Shown piece after piece: positions 7,074 through 13,614 of a DNA stretch of 34,318 bases. The stretch lies in assembly GCF_015234515.1 (NCBI RefSeq), contig NZ_JADGMY010000013.1, forward strand, positions 1 through 34,318, written 5' to 3'. Source of the stretch: Cellulomonas sp. (GTDB lineage Bacteria > Actinomycetota > Actinomycetes > Actinomycetales > Cellulomonadaceae). Positions within the stretch are counted from its first letter, which is position 1. Each line of letters opens with the position of its first letter. The notes under the pieces were generated by a model that saw only the letters and a list, made by a program, of their open reading frames with translations, had not been told where the DNA came from and did not search any database. Position numbers and translations under genes: made by a program.

Positions 7074-8221
7074 GCACACGCCTGGATCTCGCGCTGCAGG
7101 AGCTCGCGGACGCCGCCGGCGCGACGAGCGGGTTCGGTGACCCCGACACGTCCACGACCGTCCAGACCGTGGCGCGGCTCACCGCCCGCGTCCGCCGGCG
7201 CCGCACGACCCGCGGGGCCGGGACGGCCGCCGTCGCGGCGAGCGCGGCCGGGGCCGTCGCGCTCGTCGCGCCGCAGCTCACCCGGGACGTCTCCCCCGCC
7301 GGCGATCCGGACGCGGCTCCGGGGACGTGCCGCTCGGCGGTGACGACGCTCCCGTCGGGGCCCCGGGACCCCCTCAGCGTGGAGCTGGGCCCCCGTGCCG
7401 GCGGCGACGTGCCGGTCATCGCACCCGCGGGGGCCGGCGACGGCCTGGGCACGTGGCAGGGCAGGTCGGCGGACCTCGTCGTGAACGTCTCGCAGATCCC
7501 GGACGCCGGTGTGGGGGCCACGCGCCTGCGGTTCCTGGTCACCCAGGAGGGCGTGGTCAAGGGGCTCACCCAGGGGCCCCTGTCCGTCACGCCCACGACC
7601 ACCGACGAGGTCCTGCGCACGCACCTCGCCACGCCGGCCCCGGCCACGACCGAGGACCTGCCGGTGTACCCGCTGGAGGACACCGGCCACCGGTGGCAGA
7701 TCGCGGAGACGTCGACGGGCGTCCAGCGCGTCGCGCAGAGCGCCGAGCTCGGGTTCACGGCGTGCGACGGCACCGGCAAGCTCCCCTCCGGGACGTACCA
7801 GGTCTACGCCACCATCGCCGACGCCGTGGGCACGGCCCGCGGTTCGGCAGGCCCGTGGGACGTCGAGGTCGCCCAGGACGACGAGGCGACGTCCCACGAC
7901 CTGCCCGACGGCTTCCCCGCGGACGTGCCGCTGATCCCCGGGCGACTGGTGAGCGCGGACCGGCACGGCAGCGGGTGGACCGTGGAGATCGCCACACCCG
8001 GGAACGACCGCGCCACGCTCGCGACCACGATGCTCGCCCACGTGGGGCTGCGCGGCAGCGGCGTCGGCGACTGGGACGGGCACGTCCTGCCGCCGCCGTT
8101 CACCAACGTGCTCTTCTCCGGCGCAGGCGTCGAGCTGCCCGGGTGGGCCGTGCTGGCGGCCGCCTCGCGGACGGCCGACGGCGAGCCGTCGGTCGTGTAC
8201 ACGCTGACGCGGCGGCCCTGA
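7070..8221 (+). CDS. Single-span membrane protein coupled to the ECF sigma factor (putative anti-sigma or sensor)
   Basis: The 383-residue product has a cytoplasmic N-terminus of about 48 residues (MSTRLDLALQELADAAG... VRRRRTTRG), one membrane span at about 49-70 (AGTAAVAASAAGAVALVAP), and a large extracytoplasmic domain of about 310 residues with repeated beta-like segments. The arrangement is that of an anti-sigma factor or sensor, but there is no HxxxCxxC zinc anti-sigma motif. Two Cys in the outer domain (TCRSAV, TACDGTG) might form a disulfide. The TTG start is supported by GGAGG 5 bases upstream and by the 4-base overlap with the sigma gene. I recognise no family for the outer domain; the regulatory role is inferred from position and topology. 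Confidence 0.8.
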   Translation: MSTRLDLALQELADAAGATSGFGDPDTSTTVQTVARLTARVRRRRTTRGAGTAAVAASAAGAVALVAPQLTRDVSPAGDPDAAPGTCRSAVTTLPSGPRDPLSVELGPRAGGDVPVIAPAGAGDGLGTWQGRSADLVVNVSQIPDAGVGATRLRFLVTQEGVVKGLTQGPLSVTPTTTDEVLRTHLATPAPATTEDLPVYPLEDTGHRWQIAETSTGVQRVAQSAELGFTACDGTGKLPSGTYQVYATIADAVGTARGSAGPWDVEVAQDDEATSHDLPDGFPADVPLIPGRLVSADRHGSGWTVEIATPGNDRATLATTMLAHVGLRGSGVGDWDGHVLPPPFTNVLFSGAGVELPGWAVLAAASRTADGEPSVVYTLTRRP

Positions 8222-8260
8222 GGCCGATCCGCCCGCTGGTACAACGTTCCGGAGTGAGGC

Positions 8261-8998
8261 TCACCCCCGGTGCAGGCGCTCGCGGGGGACGCGCGCGAGC
8301 GCCTGCGCGTACTCGTCGGTCGCGCCGTCGGGGCGGACCTGCTGCAGCACGTGGTCGCGCACGCCCAGGTCGGCCAGCGCCGCGCCGAGGTCCGCGACGT
8401 CCGCGTCGGTGAGCACGGTGGGGTCGACCGTCGTGCGGACCTGCACGTCGACGGCGCTGTCGAGGACGAGGCGCAGGGACTCGAACGCCTTGTCGGCGGT
8501 CGTCGTATCCCCGCCCGCGCGGGTGATCGCGCGGTACAGGTGCGCCGGGGCCTTGATGTCCAGACCCACCCAGTCGACGTACGGCAGCAGGTCGGGCAGC
8601 CGCGCGGGGTAGGCGCCAGCGGTGTGCAGGCCGACCAGGAAGCCGGCCTCCTTGACCTCGCGGGCCGCGGCGACGACGCCCGCCTGCCGCGTCGGCTCAC
8701 CCCCTGACAGCACGAGGCCGTCGAGCAGCCCACGGCGCCGGCGCAGCAGGTCCGTGACCGTGGACCACGCCACGACGCCCGGCAGCCGGACGTCGAGGAT
8801 CGCGCTGTTGTGGCAGTACGTGCACCGCCACGGGCAGCCCTGCAGGAACGCCGTGGCGACGAGCTTGCCCGGCCAGTCGACCGTCGACAGCGGCGTCAGG
8901 CCCGCGATCTGCAGGGACGCGGCCCGCTGCTCCCAGCTGTCCGGACCGGGCGCCCCCTGCACGGGGCCGCCCGGTCCGGCGTCGTGGCGAGCAGTCAC
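8261..8998 (-). CDS. nrdG: Anaerobic ribonucleoside-triphosphate reductase activating protein
   Basis: This 245-residue radical-SAM enzyme uses a [4Fe-4S] cluster and S-adenosylmethionine to make the glycyl radical on NrdD. The cluster motif is CPWRCTYCHN (CxxxCxxC), preceded by LTPLSTVDWPGKLVATAFLQG, typical of NrdG-type activases. SGGEPTRQ and VGLDIKAP are further radical-SAM core signatures. It is longer than E. coli NrdG (about 154 residues) and resembles the longer activases found beside nrdD in many anaerobes. The GTG start at 8998 overlaps the nrdD stop codon (GTGA), so the two are translated together. It faces the sigma/anti-sigma pair with only 39 bp between the stops, a gap in which no clear terminator is seen. 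Confidence 0.93.
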   Translation of the reverse strand: MTARHDAGPGGPVQGAPGPDSWEQRAASLQIAGLTPLSTVDWPGKLVATAFLQGCPWRCTYCHNSAILDVRLPGVVAWSTVTDLLRRRRGLLDGLVLSGGEPTRQAGVVAAAREVKEAGFLVGLHTAGAYPARLPDLLPYVDWVGLDIKAPAHLYRAITRAGGDTTTADKAFESLRLVLDSAVDVQVRTTVDPTVLTDADVADLGAALADLGVRDHVLQQVRPDGATDEYAQALARVPRERLHRG

Positions 8999-10824
8999 GC
9001 CCGCGCGCCCGCGGTCTCGAGGAACGGCACGCGCTCGGCGTGCTCGCCCTGCTTGCCGATGTTGAACGAGCTGACGGGCCGGTGGTAACCCATGACGCGC
9101 GTCCACACCTCGCACGTCGTGACCTCGCCGTCCTCCTCGCACGTCGGGCACGTGGGGTGCTCGCCGGACAGGTAGCCGTGCGCCGGGCAGATGGAGAACG
9201 TCGGCGTGACCGTCAGGTACGGCAGGCGGAACGTGCTCAGCGCGCGCCGCACCAGCTCGCGGCACGCCTCGGGCGTCGAGATGCGCTCCGACATGTACAG
9301 GTGCAGGACCGTGCCGCCCGTGTACCGCGTCTGCAGCTCGTCCTGGCGCTCGAGCGCCTCGAACGGGTCGTCCGTGAAGCCGACCGGCAGCTGCGAGGAG
9401 TTGGTGTAGTACGGGTGCTCGGAGGTCCCGGCCTGCAGGATCGTCGGGTAGCGCTTCTTGTCCTCCTTGGCGAACCGGTAGGTGGTGCCCTCCGCCGGCG
9501 TCGCCTCGAGGTTGTAGAGGTTGCCGGTCTCCTCCTGGAACTCGACCATCCGCTCGCGCACGTGGTCCAGCACGCGCAGCGCCATCGCGTGGCCGCGCTC
9601 GTCGGTGATGTCGTACAGGTCGCCCGTGAAGTTGCGGACCATCTCGTTGAGCCCGTTGACGCCGATCGTCGAGAAGTGGCTGTCCAGCGAGCCGAGGTAG
9701 CGGCGCGAGTACGGGAAGAGCCCCTCGTCCATGAGCCGCTGGATCGTCGTGCGCTTGAGCTCCAGGGACGTGCGCGCGAGGTCGAGCAGGCGGTCGAGGT
9801 CGGCGACGAGGGCCGCCTCGTCACCCGGGTGCAGGAACCCCAGGCGCGCGCAGTTGACCGTGACGACGCCGATCGAGCCGGTCTGCTCGCCGGAGCCGAA
9901 CAGCCCGTTGCCGCGCTTGAGCAGCTCGCGCAGGTCGAGCTGGAGGCGGCAGCACATCGACCGCACGTCCCCCGGCTCCATGTCGGAGTTGATGAAGTTC
10001 TGGAAGTACGGCAGCCCGTACTTCGCCGTCATCGCCCACAGCCGCTCGGCGTTCTCCGACTCCCACGGGAAGTCCTTGGTGATGTTGTACGTCGGGATGG
10101 GGAACGTGAAGACGCGGCCCGACGCGTCGCCCTCGGTCATGACCTCCATGTACGCGCGGTTGAGCATGTCCATCTCGACCTGCAGGTCGCCGTACGTGAA
10201 GTCGCACGGCTCGTCGGCGACGAACGGCGTCTGGTCCGCGAGGTCGGCGGGGCACGTCCAGTCGAACGTGAGGTTCGTGAACGGCGTCTGCGTGCCCCAG
10301 CGCGACGGCACGTTGAGGTTGTAGATGAGCTCCTGGATGCCCTGGCGCACCTCGGTGTACGTGAGCTTGTCGAGGCGGACGTACGGCGCCATGAACGTGT
10401 CGAAGCTGCTGAACGCCTGCGCGCCGGCCCACTCGTTCTGCATCGTGCCGAGGAAGTTGACGATCTGGCCGATCGCGGCGCTGAAGTGCTTCGGCGGGCG
10501 CGCCTCGACCTTGCCGGGGACCCCGTTGAGGCCCTCCTGCAGGAGCGTGCGCAGCGACCAGCCGGCGCAGTAGCCGGACAGCATGTCGAGGTCGTGGACG
10601 TGCATCGACCCGTCGCGGTGCGCCTGCCCGACCTCCGCCGGGTAGACCTCGTTGAGCCAGTAGTTGGCGATGACCTTGCCGGCCGTGTTGAGGATCAGGC
10701 CGCCCAACGAGTACCCCTGGTTGGCGTTCGCGTTCACCCGCCAGTCGCTGCGGTCGAGGTACTCGTCGACGGTCGACGCGACGTCGACGACGACCGGGGT
10801 GCCGGTGCGGCTGTGCTGCGGCAT
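8995..10824 (-). CDS. nrdD: Anaerobic (class III) ribonucleoside-triphosphate reductase
   Basis: This 609-residue glycyl-radical enzyme reduces ribonucleotides to deoxyribonucleotides without oxygen. Recognisable family segments are the N-terminal NANANQGYSLGGLILN, DGSMHVHDLDMLSGYCAGWSL, RGNGLFGSGEQTGSIGVVTVN and FSTIGVNGLNEM. The C-terminal metal site is CPAHG (Cys546, His549) plus CPTC (Cys559, Cys562); one usual Cys position is His and an extra Cys571 lies in an insertion. The probable radical glycine is Gly579 in RVMGYHRPV, followed by FNIGKQGEHAER. It lacks the N-terminal ATP-cone of E. coli NrdD (712 residues). ATG at 10824 follows AAGGAG at good spacing; the open frame extends 15 codons further but without such a site. 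It forms an operon with nrdG. Confidence 0.95.
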   Translation of the reverse strand: MPQHSRTGTPVVVDVASTVDEYLDRSDWRVNANANQGYSLGGLILNTAGKVIANYWLNEVYPAEVGQAHRDGSMHVHDLDMLSGYCAGWSLRTLLQEGLNGVPGKVEARPPKHFSAAIGQIVNFLGTMQNEWAGAQAFSSFDTFMAPYVRLDKLTYTEVRQGIQELIYNLNVPSRWGTQTPFTNLTFDWTCPADLADQTPFVADEPCDFTYGDLQVEMDMLNRAYMEVMTEGDASGRVFTFPIPTYNITKDFPWESENAERLWAMTAKYGLPYFQNFINSDMEPGDVRSMCCRLQLDLRELLKRGNGLFGSGEQTGSIGVVTVNCARLGFLHPGDEAALVADLDRLLDLARTSLELKRTTIQRLMDEGLFPYSRRYLGSLDSHFSTIGVNGLNEMVRNFTGDLYDITDERGHAMALRVLDHVRERMVEFQEETGNLYNLEATPAEGTTYRFAKEDKKRYPTILQAGTSEHPYYTNSSQLPVGFTDDPFEALERQDELQTRYTGGTVLHLYMSERISTPEACRELVRRALSTFRLPYLTVTPTFSICPAHGYLSGEHPTCPTCEEDGEVTTCEVWTRVMGYHRPVSSFNIGKQGEHAERVPFLETAGARA

Positions 10825-10852
10825 GCGTGCGCTCCTTGTGCTGTGCGATCCC

Positions 10853-10866
10853 TTGAAGTGGATCAC
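10853..10866 (-). promoter_or_regulatory. Weak FNR/CRP-like site before nrdD
   Basis: TTGAA, GTGG, ATCAC agrees at 8 of 10 fixed positions with the FNR consensus TTGAT-N4-ATCAA. It lies about 30 bp before the nrdD start, near one of the few oxygen-responsive gene pairs here. It may be chance. Confidence 0.25.
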
Positions 10867-10883
10867 CACCCAACGGCGCCGGG

Positions 10884-10930
10884 CACTACATCTAGTGGTT
10901 CAACACGCGCGACACGCCCACATGTGCGGT
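10884..10930 (-). promoter_or_regulatory. Candidate NrdR operator before nrdD (one good box, one degenerate)
   Basis: CACTACATCTAGTG at 10884-10897 has perfect CACTA/TAGTG arms and fits the known NrdR box (acaCwAtATaTwGtgt) at 8 of its 10 core positions. NrdR boxes usually come as pairs about three helical turns apart. A weaker site centred on CACATGTG (10919-10926) lies 32 bp away centre to centre. The good box overlaps a possible -10, TAGATG, on the minus strand, which would fit repression of nrdDG when dATP is plentiful. Confidence 0.6.
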
Positions 10931-10991
10931 TCCCAACCCCTCCGCGGCGGCATCTGTGAGGACGTTGGTCCCGGCGGACGGGTGAATCGGC

Positions 10992-12653
10992 TCACGACCC
11001 CGCGGGCTCGACGCGTCGCAGCCGGACCTGCTGCCCCGGCCGCAGCTGGGCCGCGCGGGCCTGCGCGGCGCGGGTCAGCACGGCCACCACCGGGTACCCG
11101 CCCGTCACGGGGTGGTCCGGGCCGAACAGCACCGGGCGGCCGTCGTGCGGCACCTGCACGGCACCGACGACGAGCCCCTCCGACGCGAGCTCGCCCCGCG
11201 TGACGCGCGTCAGGGGCGCGCCGGTCAGCCGGACGGCGACGCGGTTGCTCGCCGCGTCGACCTGCCACACGGTCGACCACAGGCCGGCTCGGCCGCGGAC
11301 GTCGAGGTGATCGAGGCGCGGTCCGTCGGCCGCGTCGAGCAGGACGACCGAGGTGGACGGCTCCCCGGTGCGGGCCGGGCCCTCCCCGTCGCCCGGCGCA
11401 GCCCCGGGCAGCGGCGGCTCCGGCAGCCCGTCGAGCGCCGACCCGAGCGGCAGCACGTCACCCGGTCGCACGGCCCGCGGACCCAGTCCGGACAGGACGT
11501 CGGCCGACCGCGAGCCCAGGACCGACGGCACGTCGATGCCCCCGCGCACCGCGAGCCACGTGCGCAGGCCGTCACGTGGTGCGGCGAGCCGCAGCGTCGA
11601 GCCCGCCGGGGCGCGGACGGCCGTCGCGTGCGGCACCGGCACGCCGTCGATCTGCGCCGCGACGTGCGCGCCGGTCACCGCGACCGCGGTCGTGGTGCCG
11701 CACCGCAGGACCAGCCCGCCCAGCACGACCTCGAGGCCGGCCGCGTCGGCGCGGTTGCCGACCAGGCGGTTCGCCCGGCGCAGCGCGTCCGGGTCGGCGG
11801 CACCCGAGCGCGGCACGCCGACGGCCGCCAGCCCTGGACGACCCGCGTCCTCCACCAGCGTCAGGGGGCCGGTCGCGACGACCGTCAGGGTTCGGGCAGC
11901 AGGGGCAGCGCGTGGCGGCTGCGCACCGGAGGACACCCCACGGGGGCCGGGGGCCGTGGTCACGCGCGCGGTCCGGCGTCGGACGAAGCGCACGACGTCA
12001 CCGGGCGCCAACAGCGCCGCACCCTCGCGGCCACGCGTCACGTCGAACATCGCGACGTCGGTCGTGCCGAGCAGCCGCCACCCGCCCGGCGACGCCGCCG
12101 GGTACACGGCGGTGAACTCGCCCGCGACGGCCACGGCCCCTGCCGGCACGCGCGTGCGCGGTGACGCGAGCCTCGGCACGTGGAGCCGGGGGTCGAGGCC
12201 GACGACGTAGGCGAAGCCCGGCGCGAAGCCGCCGAACGCCACCCGGTAGCCGTCCGACCCGCCGGCCAGGTGCCGGCTCACGACGTCCTCGTCACTCAGC
12301 CCGGTCTCGCGGGCGACGTCCTGCAGGTCGGTCCCGTCGTAGACGACGGGCACCTCGACGACCCGCTCGCCCCCGGACGCACCTGCGGCGCCCGCCGGGC
12401 CGCGCATCCCCTCGGCGCCCGCGTCGTCCCACCGGGCGTCGACGTCGGCCGCCACGCGGGCCACCGCCGCCGCCCACGTGCGACGACTGCGGGCGGCACC
12501 GCGCACGAGCACCGTCCGCGCGGCGGGGACGACGTCGACGACGTCGCGGAGGTGGGCCGCCCGCAGCGCGGCGTCGAGCGCCCGGACCGCGGCCAGATCC
12601 GCGACCTCGACCAGGACGCCGTCCTCGCCGCACGACAGCAGCCGGGAGGCCAC
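10992..12653 (-). CDS. pxpBC: 5-oxoprolinase, fused subunits PxpB-PxpC
   Basis: This 553-residue protein joins two subunits of the ATP-dependent 5-oxoprolinase that opens 5-oxoproline (pyroglutamate) to glutamate. Residues 1-230 are PxpB (KipI family): MASRLLSCGEDGVLVEV, FGGFAPGFAYVVGLDP at 140-155, PRTRVPAGAVAVAG and PGGWRLLGTTD. Residues 231-253 are a Pro/Ala-rich linker. Residues 254-553 are PxpC (KipA family, biotin-dependent carboxyltransferase-like fold): VEDAGRPGLAAVGVPRSGAADPDA at about 268-291, and GGYPVVAVLT near the end. I place the start at GTG 12653, one base after the pxpA stop, because the sequence from there matches known PxpB N-termini. An upstream ATG at 12755 would overlap pxpA by 101 bases. 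Separate PxpB and PxpC are the rule in Bacillus and E. coli. Confidence 0.92.
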   Translation of the reverse strand: MASRLLSCGEDGVLVEVADLAAVRALDAALRAAHLRDVVDVVPAARTVLVRGAARSRRTWAAAVARVAADVDARWDDAGAEGMRGPAGAAGASGGERVVEVPVVYDGTDLQDVARETGLSDEDVVSRHLAGGSDGYRVAFGGFAPGFAYVVGLDPRLHVPRLASPRTRVPAGAVAVAGEFTAVYPAASPGGWRLLGTTDVAMFDVTRGREGAALLAPGDVVRFVRRRTARVTTAPGPRGVSSGAQPPRAAPAARTLTVVATGPLTLVEDAGRPGLAAVGVPRSGAADPDALRRANRLVGNRADAAGLEVVLGGLVLRCGTTTAVAVTGAHVAAQIDGVPVPHATAVRAPAGSTLRLAAPRDGLRTWLAVRGGIDVPSVLGSRSADVLSGLGPRAVRPGDVLPLGSALDGLPEPPLPGAAPGDGEGPARTGEPSTSVVLLDAADGPRLDHLDVRGRAGLWSTVWQVDAASNRVAVRLTGAPLTRVTRGELASEGLVVGAVQVPHDGRPVLFGPDHPVTGGYPVVAVLTRAAQARAAQLRPGQQVRLRRVEPAGS

Positions 12654-12654
12654 G

Positions 12655-13497
12655 TCAGCGCTCGGCGTGCGGGTCGACGCCGCTCGGGGCCGCGGCGTCG
12701 TGCGACCGCGGGCCACGGCCGGGATGGGCAGGGACGACGAACGGCCGGACGTCAACCCCGGCCGCGTCCAGCGCCGCGCGCACCGCGGTCGCGATCGCCA
12801 CCGCGCCAGGCGTGTCCGAGTGGACGCACAGCGACGCCGCGGTGAGCTCCACGACGGTGCCGTCGACCGCGGTGACGAGCCCGTCGACCGCCATCCGCAC
12901 GGCCCGCTCGGCGGCCTCGTCGGGGTGCACCACCAGGGCGCCGGGTCGCCCCCGCGGCACGAGCGTGCCGTCCGCCGCGTACCCCCGGTCGACGAACGCC
13001 TCGCCCACCACCGGCAGACCGGCCGCCCGCGCGAGCGTCAGCACCCGGGAGCCGGGCAGCCCGAGCAGGGTGAGCGTGGGGTCCGTCGTCACCACCGCCT
13101 CGACGACCGCGCGCGCCTGGTCCGCGTCGTGCACGACCGCGTTGTACAGGGCGCCGTGCGGCTTGACGTGGGTGACGCGCGCGCCGACCGAGGCCGCGAC
13201 CGCGACCAGCGACCCGATCTGGTAGGCGACCTGCGCACGCAGGACGTCGGCCGGCACGTCGAGCCGCCGTCTGCCGAACCCGTCGCGGTCGTCGTACGAC
13301 GGGTGGACGCCGACCGCGACGCCGCGGACCACGGCCGCCGCACACGTCAGGGCCATCGTCCGCGCGTCACCCCCGTGGTACCCGGCGGCGACGTTGGCGC
13401 TCGACACCAGGTCGAGCAGGGCGTCGTCGCCCGGCGGCTCGAGGCGCCACGGCCCGTCACCCTCGCCGAGGTCCGCGTTCAGGTCGATGACGCCCAC
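12655..13497 (-). CDS. pxpA: 5-oxoprolinase subunit A (LamB/YcsF family)
   Basis: This 280-residue protein is the substrate-handling subunit of 5-oxoprolinase and acts with the fused PxpBC downstream. Family signatures are IDLNADLGEGDG at the N-terminus, SSANVAAGYHGGD (usually SANVACGFHAGD), GVHPSYDDRDGFGRR, HVKPHGALYN and ASLCVHSDTPGAV. It is about 25 residues longer than usual because of a low-complexity tail rich in Pro/His/Arg. GTG at 13497 is chosen from the GGAGGA site 8 bases upstream and the conserved N-terminus. It is the first gene of the pxp operon and diverges from the helicase gene across a 117-bp gap in which no clear promoter was recognised. Confidence 0.93.
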   Translation of the reverse strand: MGVIDLNADLGEGDGPWRLEPPGDDALLDLVSSANVAAGYHGGDARTMALTCAAAVVRGVAVGVHPSYDDRDGFGRRRLDVPADVLRAQVAYQIGSLVAVAASVGARVTHVKPHGALYNAVVHDADQARAVVEAVVTTDPTLTLLGLPGSRVLTLARAAGLPVVGEAFVDRGYAADGTLVPRGRPGALVVHPDEAAERAVRMAVDGLVTAVDGTVVELTAASLCVHSDTPGAVAIATAVRAALDAAGVDVRPFVVPAHPGRGPRSHDAAAPSGVDPHAER

Positions 13498-13614
13498 CCC
13501 CTGATCCTCCCGCACGTGACCGCGATGGCCGCGCACGACCGCACGCCACGAACACGGACCCCCGGTCGGCGGCACGACCGAGGGTGCGAGCCGGGACGGT
13601 GCGAGGATGGGCAG

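Noticed and set aside
9040..10959. 639-codon plus-strand open frame opposite nrdD
   Set aside because: It is a shadow of the conserved NrdD frame, has no recognisable domain, and its composition is that of antisense high-G+C sequence.
12653..12755. Upstream ATG at 12755 as the pxpBC start
   Set aside because: It would overlap pxpA by about 100 bases and add 34 residues unlike any PxpB; the GTG at 12653 restores the normal N-terminus.
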